Positions 9,279 to 17,911 of a stretch of DNA of 64,000 nt are shown here, piece after piece (the first letter of the stretch is position 1; the number at the start of each line of letters is the position of its first letter). The DNA is taken from NCBI GenBank assembly GCA_016184315.1, contig JACPCU010000008.1, forward strand, positions 26,703 to 90,702. The letters are read 5' to 3'. The position numbers and the translations under genes were made by a program. The stretch is from Nitrososphaerota archaeon. GTDB lineage: Archaea > Thermoproteota > Nitrososphaeria > Nitrososphaerales > JACQRY01. Below the pieces are notes generated by a model. It was not told the DNA's origin, made no database searches, and worked only from the letters and a program-made list of their open reading frames with translations.

Positions 9279-10190
9279 CTATCTGTTCATATTACTGTCG
9301 GGACTAGGGTTTAGGTTGATTACACACCAATCGTAGATGTCTTTCCTAAGAGCGAACCAGACGCCTTTACGGTTCTTCATGTATTCAAGGGCTGGTCTTA
9401 GAGCCTTTATTCTGTGGGCTCGTCCGCTTACATGTGGGTGTAAGCCGATGTTCATTAGCCTAGCGTTCTCGGCGCCTTCCTCGTAGAGGACATCGAACTC
9501 GTCCTTTATGATGTCCGTGAGGGCTGTGTGCGGCAAGCCACTTCTGATGCACCGGTAGTCATTAAGCTCTGATGTATATGGTATCGAGAGAAGCCTCTTA
9601 TTGTTGCCAAGGTTGAGGAAATATGGTTGATCATCGTTCTGGTAGTCACTGAAATGCTTCAGTCCGAAATCAGCGAGGATCTTGGGAGTGCTTAAGGTTG
9701 AACGTTCACCTGTAGACAACCATCCCTCAGACGAATGGCCAACCACCTTCCTAAATGTATCTAATACCTTCTGAAGATACTGCCTCTCCTCTTCTTCACC
9801 TTTGAATTTAGGGATCAGATCATCCTGCTTGTAGCAGTGAGCAATGAACTCCCAGTCCCGTTTCTTCATCTCTTCTATTATGACTGGGTATCTTTCTCCC
9901 GCTAGAGCGTTTAGCGTGACGGAGGCCTTGATGCCTAGATTGTCAAGCATGTTGGCGATTCTGAAGATGCCTACTCTCTGCCCGTATTCTCTCCACGTGA
10001 AGTTGGGTACATCAGGCGCATCTGGTGGGAGCAGGTCTGAGCCTATTATCGGTGGTCCTCCATAGCTCCTTGGCTGCAGATCCCAGCATTCGAAGTTGAC
10101 CGTTACTATGACAGCTACTCTGGCGTTATTCGGCCATTTCAGGGAGTGTCTTCTTACTATTGCTGAATACTCATAGTAGGGGTTGAGCAT
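9279..10190 (-). CDS. Polysaccharide deacetylase family protein, PuuE-like
   Basis: This 303-residue NodB-fold protein resembles PuuE, the metal-independent allantoinase subgroup, more than chitin deacetylases: the opening RHSLKWPNNARVAVIVTVNFE is characteristic, followed by REYGQRVGIFRIANMLDNLGIKASVTLNALA, EFIAHCYKQ and SIPYTSELND. A late IGLHPHVSGRAHRI block supplies the conserved His. Substrates in this group include allantoin and related ring amides, so a role in purine or hydantoin breakdown is possible. The window also holds a hydantoinase-like gene, a DUF1989 gene and an Asp/Glu-type racemase, which would fit such a route. Confidence 0.85.
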   Translation of the reverse strand: MLNPYYEYSAIVRRHSLKWPNNARVAVIVTVNFECWDLQPRSYGGPPIIGSDLLPPDAPDVPNFTWREYGQRVGIFRIANMLDNLGIKASVTLNALAGERYPVIIEEMKKRDWEFIAHCYKQDDLIPKFKGEEEERQYLQKVLDTFRKVVGHSSEGWLSTGERSTLSTPKILADFGLKHFSDYQNDDQPYFLNLGNNKRLLSIPYTSELNDYRCIRSGLPHTALTDIIKDEFDVLYEEGAENARLMNIGLHPHVSGRAHRIKALRPALEYMKNRKGVWFALRKDIYDWCVINLNPSPDSNMNR

Positions 10191-10280
10191 ACCGCTGTAT
10201 TGATAACTGCGTTTAGATAAAGACTTTTTCTGAGCAGAGAAGCGTAATATAGTGTGGGTTAGGGGGAGGCTCGAGATACG

Positions 10281-11096
10281 TTGCCCATTGGGATGATGTT
10301 GATTCCGTTCAAGACGCGTACGATGAAGAATCGCTTCAATGTTGTAAAGCTGATCTTGGATGTTGTTAGAGAAGGCGGAGAGTCTTTGAAGAATGGTGAC
10401 GTATTGATAATTTCAGGCAAATTCATCGCCATGTCGGAAGGAAGGACCGTTAGACTAGGAAGTGTTACGCCAAGCGATGAGGCTAAGCGGATCGCCAAGA
10501 TCCTTGACATGGAAGAGAGTCTTGCTGAGCTAGTCCTCCAAGAATCTGATGAGGTCTATAGTGGCGTGCCTGGATTCGCGTTGGCCATCAAGGATGGCAT
10601 AATTGGACCCAATGCTGGCATAGATCGTTCGAATGTGTTCCCTGGTTACGCTATCCTGTATCCTAAGGAACCATTCAAGAAGGCTGAGGAGATTATGAGT
10701 GAGCTTCGAGGGTCGACTGGTGCGAAGGTTGGCGTGGTGATATCTGATAGTAGACTCATGCCTACACGTAGGGGCACTACAGGTGTAGCTATCGGTGTTG
10801 CAGGAGTTCTGCCGGTTAAAGATGAGAGAGGCAGAGAGGATTTGTTCGGAAATAAGCTGCGTTACACTCAGAGAGCGATAGCGGATGACCTTTGCTCAGC
10901 TGCGCAGCTGCTGATGGGTGAAGCTGATGAGTCTGTTCCAATTGTTTTGGCTCGGTATGCTCCTCAGGGAAATGAACCTTCACCTTGGATCATAACTGAT
11001 ACTCATGTGAGCAAAGAGTCGGTTGCAGTAAAGCCGGAGGAGTGCATATACATGCGGGGTTTAACACACAAGCCCGAGGGCTTACATCCGCGTTAA
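10281..11096 (+). CDS. cofE: Coenzyme F420-0:L-glutamate ligase
   Basis: This is the second CofE family member (271 residues). It shows NGDVLIISGKFIAMSEG, ESDEVYSGVPGFALAIKDGIIGPNAGIDRSN (the canonical NAGID-SN block), VGVVISDSRLMPTRRGTTGVAIGVAG and DLFGNKLRYTQRAIADDLCSAAQLLMGEADE. These match the GTP- and metal-binding positions of authentic CofE better than the copy at 8351. The TTG start at 10281 has a GGAGG 11 bases upstream; ATG 10293 is an alternative that would begin MMLIPFKT. The gene is divergent from the PuuE-like gene, with a short AT-rich promoter region between them. Confidence 0.88.
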   Translation: MPIGMMLIPFKTRTMKNRFNVVKLILDVVREGGESLKNGDVLIISGKFIAMSEGRTVRLGSVTPSDEAKRIAKILDMEESLAELVLQESDEVYSGVPGFALAIKDGIIGPNAGIDRSNVFPGYAILYPKEPFKKAEEIMSELRGSTGAKVGVVISDSRLMPTRRGTTGVAIGVAGVLPVKDERGREDLFGNKLRYTQRAIADDLCSAAQLLMGEADESVPIVLARYAPQGNEPSPWIITDTHVSKESVAVKPEECIYMRGLTHKPEGLHPR

Positions 11097-11103
11097 CTAG
11101 TCG

Positions 11104-12282
11104 TCATATTTGCATCTGCTTCGCTGAGATCTTCGATATCAGTGTTAGGATAAGAACCGCGAATGGCACTAGCGAGAAGACACTAAGGGTGTTAGGTATA
11201 TCTAACATAGGCACCATAAGCGAAGCTACGAGCGGCGCAACCAGTCCTCCTACATCTTGCCCTGCTTGGTAGATGGCGTTTCCAAGGACTCTTTCACTTA
11301 CCGTGGTCGATGCCGAAACTATGATCGCCCCTAGGTGCAAAACAACACCCTGCTGCACGCCTAGGAGAACGAATCCTAATCCGAATATCAAAAGATCCGT
11401 GCCAAAGCCTACCATCAGCAAGCCTAGAGAAGCTGTTGCGAAGCTTAGAACCAAGAGAGTTTTTACCCATCGGTCAGAGAAGTTTTTTGAAAGAGGAAGC
11501 CTAGACAGCACAGTCACTAACGAAAACCCTAGGAAAAGCAGAAAGACCTCTGATTCACCCAAACTGAAAGACCTCTTGGCGTAGATAGGAGCATAAGCTG
11601 CCAACACAGAGTAAACTGTTGCAAGACTGCCAAAAGAAACAGAAGGAATCAACACTCCCTGTCTAAGCAGAAGCCTCACGCCTTGGCTTAGAGGAACCCT
11701 ATCGCCGCGGGAACCGCTTTCGGTGTGTGCAAGAATTTTCCTCAACGGCAAATCAGTTAACAGTCCTCCTACGGCCAAAACTGATGCTACCATGAATACC
11801 CATCTGACATCTAGCACACTTACTACTACTGCCCCTAAACCGGGGCCGATAGTGAGACCTGTTCCTATGGCAAGCGTGTAGTTCCTCATCTCGGCTGCGG
11901 CCTTCGACGGAGGAGCCACCATTGTGACTACAGCCATCTGGGTGGTCCAGGCTGCTGCACTACCGAAGCCAAGAGCAATGCAGAGCAGCGCAGCGATAGG
12001 GAGATTGGGGGCAATCATGAAGCCTATTCCCGAGATGATCAGGGCTATGTGTCCCAGAGCGATAACTAGAGCAGTATGTTTCTCCGGAGTAGCGAATCCA
12101 ACTAGCAGCCTTGAGACAAACGAGGAGAAGTAGATGAGGCTTATGATGGCGCCTACATCGGTAAGGGAAGCGTTGAAGTATTCATGCATGTATATTGATA
12201 TCATTGGGAAAGACATCATCACTGATGTAGTCGTGAGTAGGGCGAGTGCCGTAAGGACAAGCCTAGAAGATGGATAAGACAC
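11104..12282 (-). CDS. MFS transporter
   Basis: The 392-residue protein is almost entirely hydrophobic and can be read as about 12 membrane helices, with a basic loop between the two halves (LRKILAHTESGSRGDR). The block SRLLVGFATPEKH after the second helix fits the MFS motif A position. The substrate cannot be told. Its stop lies 7 bp from the end of cofE, so the two genes are convergent. Confidence 0.85.
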   Translation of the reverse strand: MSYPSSRLVLTALALLTTTSVMMSFPMISIYMHEYFNASLTDVGAIISLIYFSSFVSRLLVGFATPEKHTALVIALGHIALIISGIGFMIAPNLPIAALLCIALGFGSAAAWTTQMAVVTMVAPPSKAAAEMRNYTLAIGTGLTIGPGLGAVVVSVLDVRWVFMVASVLAVGGLLTDLPLRKILAHTESGSRGDRVPLSQGVRLLLRQGVLIPSVSFGSLATVYSVLAAYAPIYAKRSFSLGESEVFLLFLGFSLVTVLSRLPLSKNFSDRWVKTLLVLSFATASLGLLMVGFGTDLLIFGLGFVLLGVQQGVVLHLGAIIVSASTTVSERVLGNAIYQAGQDVGGLVAPLVASLMVPMLDIPNTLSVFSLVPFAVLILTLISKISAKQMQI

Positions 12283-12366
12283 TACCGGGTCAACTCACAC
12301 ATGTCTTTAACGTGAACTGTGCATTGCTGTTCAGGCTGTGGTTAGAATGGACTTCTTGGATCCAAG

Positions 12367-12531
12367 CTATGTCTGCAGAGGTTTGACTTCTACGATGAAG
12401 TCTTGGTCAGACAGAAGAGCACCGCATTTCTTGCAGCGGTTGCTGACGAGCTTCAACATGTCTTTAGCTGGCTTCAAATCTACCCCAGAGTAAATCGGAG
12501 CCCCACATTTGCCGCACGTGATTTCAAACAA
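12367..12531 (-). CDS. Small two-CxxC zinc-ribbon protein (54 aa)
   Basis: A short frame from TTG 12531 to TAG 12367 encodes 54 residues with two knuckles, C6-x2-C9 (TCGKCGAP) and C33-x2-C36 (RCKKCGAL), the spacing of a zinc ribbon. A GAGGG ribosome-binding site lies nine bases before the TTG, and TGA closes the frame just upstream, so no longer version exists. It fills most of the gap between the MFS and topoisomerase genes. The role is unknown; such ribbons often bind nucleic acid or an RNA polymerase partner. Confidence 0.65.
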   Translation of the reverse strand: MFEITCGKCGAPIYSGVDLKPAKDMLKLVSNRCKKCGALLSDQDFIVEVKPLQT

Positions 12532-12618
12532 GGAAGAAGTCCCTCAGACATACCCTTTGGAGTCTAGTTCAATAATTTTTCCTGTGTCTGAGCAGGGTTC
12601 GATGGATAACGATTGATA

Positions 12619-12629
12619 AGTTATTAAAT
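12619..12629 (+). promoter_or_regulatory. TATA-like box of the topoisomerase gene
   Basis: An AT-rich AGTTATTAAAT stretch lies about 22-32 bases before the GTG start at 12651 in an otherwise mixed sequence. That distance equals the archaeal TATA-to-start spacing, so the transcript is probably leaderless. Confidence 0.45.
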
Positions 12630-12650
12630 TCTGGTTGCTGAACCACGGCT

Positions 12651-14771
12651 GTGTCGAAGACTGCCCTCCAAATCAAAGACTATAATCTAGTCATCTGCGA
12701 GAAACCTGACGCAGCAAGGAGAGTAGCTGAGGCACTGGGAGACGGAAAGCCTTCCCGCCTGAACATCGGCGACGTAGAGGTCTTTGTGATTCAGAAGAAT
12801 GAGGGAGAAAGTTATGTTATCTGCTCAGCTTTAGGTCATCTTTACACCGTCACAGACCCGTGGGGAGCAAAGACTACATACCCCGTCCTCGATGTGGAAT
12901 GGGCTCCTGTCCACCTAGTTGACAAGAAGCCTCAGATAGGGAGAAGGATTAGAGTCATAGAGGATTTAGCTAAAAGCGCGAAATTGTTTGTCCATGCCTG
13001 CGACTATGATCTTGAAGGCGAAACCATAGGTTACAATATCCTGAAGTATGCCTGCGGAGGAAAAGTAGACGCTCTGAGAGCCAAGTTCTCCACCTTGACA
13101 AGCGAGGAGCTTAGAGAAGCATTCTCCACTCTTAAACCCGGGTTAGGGCTCAGGCTTGCCGAGGCGGGGAGAACTAGGCATGTCATTGACTTCATTTGGG
13201 GCGTGAACATGTCCAGAGCCTTGTCCGAATCCTACTATTCATCGAACAGAGGTTACAAGATGATCTCAATCGGGAGGGTTCAAGGTCCAACCCTTTCCTA
13301 TGTTATTGAAAGAGAAGTTGAAATACGGAGCCATCTTCCTACTCCATACTGGGCTGTCTCGGCGCTAGTAGAGAAAGATACCCATCAGCTCATAGCGAAC
13401 TATGAGGAGTCTAAGGTACTTGCACGGGTAGAGGCCTTCAGAATCAAGGAGAACTGTGAAGGAAAAATAGGTCTAGTAACGAACATAAAAACCGCAGTCG
13501 TAAAGCAGCTTCCCCCAACCCCCTTCAACATCGGAGACCTCCAACACGAAGCCTACAAGGTCTTCGGACTCACCCCCAGTCAAACCCTCAGAATCGCCGA
13601 AGCTCTCTACCTTGAGGCGCTCATATCTTATCCGAGGACGAGTAGCCAGAAGTTACCTCCCTCCATCAACTACCCTAAGATCCTGCATGGAGTCTCACGA
13701 ATGGAGCAGTATCGTAGCCACGCCTCGGAGATCGCTAACGGCCCTCTTCATCCCCGCCAAGGATTCAAAGACGATCCTGCTCACCCAGCCATCTACCCCA
13801 CTGGAGAGCTACCAAAGAGACCCCTAGAGTCTAGGGAGAACAAGATCTACGACTTGATTGTTAGAAGATTCTTCGCCGTCTTTGGTGAAGACGCATTGAG
13901 AGAAAGAATCTCTGCCGTCATCACAGTATCCAACTACAATTTCCGAGTAAATGGTCGCCGCACTTTAAAGGAGGGCTGGCTGAAGTATTACGGAAACTAT
14001 GCTGCAGTAGAGGATGTGATCCTGCCTCCGCTGAAAGAAAGCGACCAAGTGAAAGTGCTTTCAGTGGACGCTGCGGAAAAGTTTGAGCAGCCTCCTCCGA
14101 GGTTTAACCAGAGTAGCCTCCTCGAAAAGATGGAGAATGAGGGCATCGGAACAAAGGCTACTCGGGCTGATATCATCAACACATTGTATCAGAGAGGCTA
14201 CATCAGCGGTGAAAGCATGTCCGCTACTGACATAGGTTTCTCGGTCATAGAAGTCATGAGGGAATACAGCCCTTCAATAATATCCACGGAGATGACGAGG
14301 GGAGTAGAGAAGGAGCTCGAAGACATAGAGGCAGGCTCCACGAGCTCAGGGCAGGTCTTGGAGAAGACGGTTGAAGAAATTCTGGTTTCGCTGGAGAGAA
14401 TAAAGAGATCTGAAATCGAAATTGGCACAGGTATGAGGAGCGCCGTAGCAAGCACCCTGCAGGCTCAGAGACTTCTGGGTAAATGTCCAGTCTGCAAAGA
14501 AGGAAGCCTAACGATCCTAAGGTCTAGGAAGACGGGTAAGAGGTTTGTCGGTTGCACCAACTATAAGAATGGTTGCAGGGGTTCTGCTCCCCTACCTCAG
14601 AAGGGCAACATAAGGCCTACGAACAAGGCTTGCACAACCTGTGGTTGGCCCATCATCTATGTCAGGGGCCTTGGAAGGATACCGTGGAGGCTGTGCATAA
14701 ACATAAACTGCCCCAGCAAGGAGAAGAAGAAAAGTGAAGTGCGAACTGTGTCAAAGAGAAACAACAGCTGA
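12651..14771 (+). CDS. DNA topoisomerase IA (topoisomerase III type)
   Basis: This 706-residue type IA enzyme relaxes or decatenates DNA by a 5'-phosphotyrosine intermediate. The Toprim domain opens with NLVICEKPDAARRVAEAL and has D118-x-D120-x-E122 in HACDYDLEGE. The catalytic tyrosine is Y327 in LISYPRTSSQ, and NESGIGT-like ENEGIGTKATRADII follows near residue 500. Two C-terminal zinc ribbons are visible: CPVC ... GCTNYKNGC, then CTTC ... CININC. Length and layout are those of archaeal TopIII. The GTG start follows a TATA box at leaderless distance. The end overlaps the next small gene by 38 bp. Confidence 0.96.
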   Translation: MSKTALQIKDYNLVICEKPDAARRVAEALGDGKPSRLNIGDVEVFVIQKNEGESYVICSALGHLYTVTDPWGAKTTYPVLDVEWAPVHLVDKKPQIGRRIRVIEDLAKSAKLFVHACDYDLEGETIGYNILKYACGGKVDALRAKFSTLTSEELREAFSTLKPGLGLRLAEAGRTRHVIDFIWGVNMSRALSESYYSSNRGYKMISIGRVQGPTLSYVIEREVEIRSHLPTPYWAVSALVEKDTHQLIANYEESKVLARVEAFRIKENCEGKIGLVTNIKTAVVKQLPPTPFNIGDLQHEAYKVFGLTPSQTLRIAEALYLEALISYPRTSSQKLPPSINYPKILHGVSRMEQYRSHASEIANGPLHPRQGFKDDPAHPAIYPTGELPKRPLESRENKIYDLIVRRFFAVFGEDALRERISAVITVSNYNFRVNGRRTLKEGWLKYYGNYAAVEDVILPPLKESDQVKVLSVDAAEKFEQPPPRFNQSSLLEKMENEGIGTKATRADIINTLYQRGYISGESMSATDIGFSVIEVMREYSPSIISTEMTRGVEKELEDIEAGSTSSGQVLEKTVEEILVSLERIKRSEIEIGTGMRSAVASTLQAQRLLGKCPVCKEGSLTILRSRKTGKRFVGCTNYKNGCRGSAPLPQKGNIRPTNKACTTCGWPIIYVRGLGRIPWRLCININCPSKEKKKSEVRTVSKRNNS

Positions 14772-14973
14772 AGAGACGCTCTGTCAATATCACCGCTTAG
14801 CTAGGGACAACCTTGTCTCAAACTTTAAGAGGTGGCAGGAGGCGTACGACGCCCTGTCGTGGAAGGAGTACTGTGAACGCTTGTTGACGCTCCAAGAGAC
14901 AGGGGTTTGGGTTAAAGAGGTAGCGGCACATATGCTTAAGCAGGAATCAGGGGCGGAGCGTAAGTGGTCTTAA
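14734..14973 (+). CDS. Small CxxC protein downstream of topoisomerase (79 aa)
   Basis: This 79-residue frame starts with CELC, and a further Cys and His follow (TLCQYH), a possible single zinc site. The rest is a helical region rich in Trp, Lys and Glu (FKRWQEAYDALSWKEYCERLL). It overlaps the end of the topoisomerase gene in another frame and overlaps the next gene by 10 bp, which implies co-translation. No family is recognised. Confidence 0.7.
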   Translation: MKCELCQRETTAEETLCQYHRLARDNLVSNFKRWQEAYDALSWKEYCERLLTLQETGVWVKEVAAHMLKQESGAERKWS

Positions 14974-15374
14974 GGAAGGCTCTGGACTCGACGGTGACAA
15001 GGGTAACCGCTTCCGCCAACAGAAGCATCGCCAGGTCCAAGATACTCAGGTTCATCCAAGAGAGGTGGCTCCTCATCGCATACCTGACAATCATGTTCCT
15101 CCTCAGCTCAGGAGTGGTTAACGCGATTCTTGAAGGGTCAAGGCTGCCGTCGAATGCTCTCCCCATTATTAGAAGAAGAGGCATACAGTCAGCAGCAGAA
15201 ACGATTCTTTACTTCCTGACCTACACATTTGGCGCAGCAGGTCTATTTGTAGCTTACACGGGGGCAAAGCAGCCAGTTCGGAGACGTGCAGCTGACCTCT
15301 ACTTGATTGTAGGCTTATTCATAGTGGTCATAGGAACAGTGATAGGACTCACTATTCTCAACGTGAAGGGTTGA
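14964..15374 (+). CDS. Three-helix membrane protein (136 aa)
   Basis: The protein has a basic N-terminal segment of about 35 residues and three hydrophobic helices (WLLIAYLTIMFLLSSGVVNAIL; ETILYFLTYTFGAAGLFVAYTG; LYLIVGLFIVVIGTVIGLTIL). It is the third gene of the topoisomerase operon, overlapping the 79-aa gene by 10 bp, and ends convergently to the next gene. The helix spacing and RRRGIQSAAETI loop look conserved-protein-like, but I cannot name a family. Confidence 0.7.
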   Translation: MVLRKALDSTVTRVTASANRSIARSKILRFIQERWLLIAYLTIMFLLSSGVVNAILEGSRLPSNALPIIRRRGIQSAAETILYFLTYTFGAAGLFVAYTGAKQPVRRRAADLYLIVGLFIVVIGTVIGLTILNVKG

Positions 15375-15382
15375 GATGGTAA

Positions 15383-16108
15383 TCAAACCAGCTTAACAAA
15401 CAGGCGCCTATCAACGCCTTCGTCAAACGGATGCCTAGCGACTTTGACCTCCAAGAAACTCTCCCTCTGCCAAGCCAAAAGAATTACTCTGCTCCTCTTT
15501 TCCAGAAGCCGGCTACCAGGGTAAGACTCCTTTGAAGAAATCTCTTCGTTTTTGGATCCTATCTTGGGAGTGAAAAGGCTGGTCACGACAACTGGAATGG
15601 AACGCTCCATCACTGTTTTTTGGAGTAGAGCGAGTATGAGGCTGAGTTTCCTATTCGCTGCTGCGGCTTCGGCTCTGGTTTCACGTTCTAGATGGTAGAA
15701 GGTCCTAGCAGAGTCCAATACTATTAGGCCTATGTCCCGAGACGCTGTGCTACAGATATTTGCTATAGCAGCGTTGAGCTCTGCTTTCCTCGGTCTTACT
15801 ACTACTAGGTTCTCAGGTTTAGGGAAGCGTTCAGCGTAATCCTCTACATAGGTTGTGAAGAAGGTATCAAGATCGATGACGCAGACTGTTTTGCCTCGGG
15901 AAAGTGGTTCATAAACGAGAAGCCCCAGCATATACGCTTTAGCATAGCTTTCGTCACAAACCAAGGTGTTTAGGGAGCCTCCTTCGATCAAGAGGATCAG
16001 ATCTCTTGGTGATGCTTCGAAGCGCCGCCCCGGTGGAAGTGAGGAAAGTGTTTGCAGTAATCCGTCACCAGTGCTGTAGCTCATGCCTCTAGATCTACCT
16101 TTGCACAT
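15383..16108 (-). CDS. RecA/RadB-like fold protein lacking a Walker A motif
   Basis: The 241-residue protein has the layout of a RecA-superfamily core: an opening strand-loop (LILLIEGGSLNTLVC), KTVCVIDLDTFF, a Walker B-like strand GLIVLDSARTFYH, and VVVTSLFTPK. The P-loop position reads EGGSLNTLVCDE with no GK[ST], so ATP hydrolysis is unlikely. It resembles archaeal RadB-like proteins in length. The first eight residues before MSYSTGDG may be untranslated. It is convergent with the topoisomerase operon. A role in recombination or as a structural paralogue is inference. Confidence 0.55.
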   Translation of the reverse strand: MCKGRSRGMSYSTGDGLLQTLSSLPPGRRFEASPRDLILLIEGGSLNTLVCDESYAKAYMLGLLVYEPLSRGKTVCVIDLDTFFTTYVEDYAERFPKPENLVVVRPRKAELNAAIANICSTASRDIGLIVLDSARTFYHLERETRAEAAAANRKLSLILALLQKTVMERSIPVVVTSLFTPKIGSKNEEISSKESYPGSRLLEKRSRVILLAWQRESFLEVKVARHPFDEGVDRRLFVKLV

Positions 16109-16205
16109 GGAACCTTGGCTCTTAAAGACACTTCCGTGGCGTTTCGATATTGTTTAAAACGGTGGAAGTCTGTTCGGTATCGTCAATAGGAGTCTCGAGT
16201 GGGGT

Positions 16206-17507
16206 ATGTTTGATGTTGCCGTTGTTGGTGGAGGCATACTCGGAATTTGTGTTGCCACTTGGCTGGAAGGGTTATTGGAGGGCAGTATCGCTATACTCGA
16301 TAAAGAGAGCAGTTTCGCTTCACATACCACCACTAGGAATACGGGCGTTGTTCATAGGCCCTTCTACCTGAACCCTGGGAAGAGGAGGGTGTTTGCTCGC
16401 TCAGCTCAGGCATCTTACCATCTGTGGAGAGAATGGGCGGAGTGTAAGGGGTTGCCTTGGAAGCAGGTTGGCACATTGGAGGTTGCAACTGAACCTGAGC
16501 AAGTCTCAGCGCTGAAACATTATTTGGATTGGGGTAAGGCAAATGGGATGGATGATTCTGAGCTTGAGATTCTAGACTGCGGCGAGGTTGCAGAGATTGA
16601 GCCTAAGGTTAGGTGTGAGGCGGCACTCTACTGTAAGACGGATACATCGGTAAGCTATGCTGCCTTTGCTCATTCGCTTCTACAGGATCTTGCGGCGAGA
16701 AACATGAGTATTCTGACAAACGCGAAGGTCAACGATTTGAGAGAGACTGATCATAGCGTAGAGCTGTCTTTGGAAGGATGGAGTAAGCCTGTTTCAGCCA
16801 AGTATCTTGTCAACTGTGCTGGCGGCAATTCACTGGATCTGGCTAAGATGATGGGTCTTGCGAATGAGTTTATCGATCTGCATTTCAGAGGAGAGTATTG
16901 GCTAGTTGAACAGTCTTTTGGAGCGAAGGTTGGTAGAAATGTTTACTCTGTTCCTAGGCACCGGGAGTTTCCGTTCCTAGATCCTCATCTTATCGCTAGG
17001 GCGGATGGTAGGCGTGAAATTGGGCCCAATGCAGTTCTTGTAGCCGGGCCGAATACCTATAGCGGCATAGCTAGAGGTCCATTAGAACTGGCGTCGAAGA
17101 TCTTGGAGAAACCTTGGACACCAAAACTGAAGCTCTTTTCAAATTCGGATTTCCTTTCGCTAGTTTCGCAAGAGTGGAGAAGCAGTCTATTCGTATCAGA
17201 GATGTGCAAGAGAGTCCAGAGATTCATTCCTTCTCTGAAAATGGAGCAATTGGTTTCAAGAGGTCTAGCTGGTGTAAGAAGCAACATTGTGGATCGAAAC
17301 GGCTTCATCTCGGAAACCATAGAGCTGGGAACACCCTGTTCTCACCATATCTTGAATTATAATTCGCCTGGTGCTACTGGTGCGCCTGCTTACGCGGCAT
17401 ATACCGTCTCTAGGCTCATGGAGAAAGGTCATCTCGACCATCTCAAGAAAAAGAGTGCAATAACTATCTGGAACCTGGATTTCGTCCTAGACCACTTTAG
17501 AAGCTAG
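16206..17507 (+). CDS. FAD-dependent oxidoreductase, L-2-hydroxyglutarate oxidase-like
   Basis: The 433-residue DAO-family flavoprotein starts with the dinucleotide-binding GGGILGICVATWL and has the SSFASHTTTRNTGVVH block typical of LhgO/L2HGDH-type 2-hydroxyacid oxidases. Other family features are YSVPRHREFPFLDPHL, RREIGPNAVLVAGP and a C-terminal YNSPGATGAPAYA loop. Such enzymes oxidise L-2-hydroxyglutarate or related acids to the 2-oxo acid. The substrate is inferred from similarity only. It is 19 bp upstream of a small hypothetical gene on the same strand. Confidence 0.85.
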   Translation: MFDVAVVGGGILGICVATWLEGLLEGSIAILDKESSFASHTTTRNTGVVHRPFYLNPGKRRVFARSAQASYHLWREWAECKGLPWKQVGTLEVATEPEQVSALKHYLDWGKANGMDDSELEILDCGEVAEIEPKVRCEAALYCKTDTSVSYAAFAHSLLQDLAARNMSILTNAKVNDLRETDHSVELSLEGWSKPVSAKYLVNCAGGNSLDLAKMMGLANEFIDLHFRGEYWLVEQSFGAKVGRNVYSVPRHREFPFLDPHLIARADGRREIGPNAVLVAGPNTYSGIARGPLELASKILEKPWTPKLKLFSNSDFLSLVSQEWRSSLFVSEMCKRVQRFIPSLKMEQLVSRGLAGVRSNIVDRNGFISETIELGTPCSHHILNYNSPGATGAPAYAAYTVSRLMEKGHLDHLKKKSAITIWNLDFVLDHFRS

Positions 17508-17526
17508 AAACCTTAGGTACAGTTTT

Positions 17527-17880
17527 TTGGACGAAACATATATCAGAGGTGCACTGACCCCGATTGTCTTCGTAGTGCTCTCCTCGACTGGATACACAGC
17601 AGACCAGATGGAAGAAAGCCTTGAAGCGTTAGGCTTCAGACGTAAAGTAGGTTTCCCGAGTCCTACTGATAAGGAAGGGTGGAAGATCGACTACGAGAGG
17701 CCTGGCGACCCAGGTTACATCATAGCTGTTCAGTCTTGGACCTACGGCGTGGCAGTTGTCATCAACAGGAAGGACTATGATCCGAAACACTACAAGGCGA
17801 CCCTTGGCACCATTAAGCTTGAGCAGGTGGGCCGAATGGTTAGGGAATACTTGGCTGAGAGGCATGAACGTATTCAGTAA
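17527..17880 (+). CDS. Hypothetical protein (117 aa)
   Basis: This soluble alpha/beta protein reads from a TTG at 17527. It has a hydrophobic strand (IVFVVLSSTGYT), an acidic helix (QMEESLEALGF) and two later strands (GYIIAVQSWTYGVAVVINRKDY) before a C-terminal helix. It follows the FAD oxidoreductase by 19 bp and probably shares its transcript. No family is recognised. Confidence 0.6.
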   Translation: MDETYIRGALTPIVFVVLSSTGYTADQMEESLEALGFRRKVGFPSPTDKEGWKIDYERPGDPGYIIAVQSWTYGVAVVINRKDYDPKHYKATLGTIKLEQVGRMVREYLAERHERIQ

Positions 17881-17911
17881 ATGGCTACGATCTATTCTCT
17901 ACGTCCGGCGC

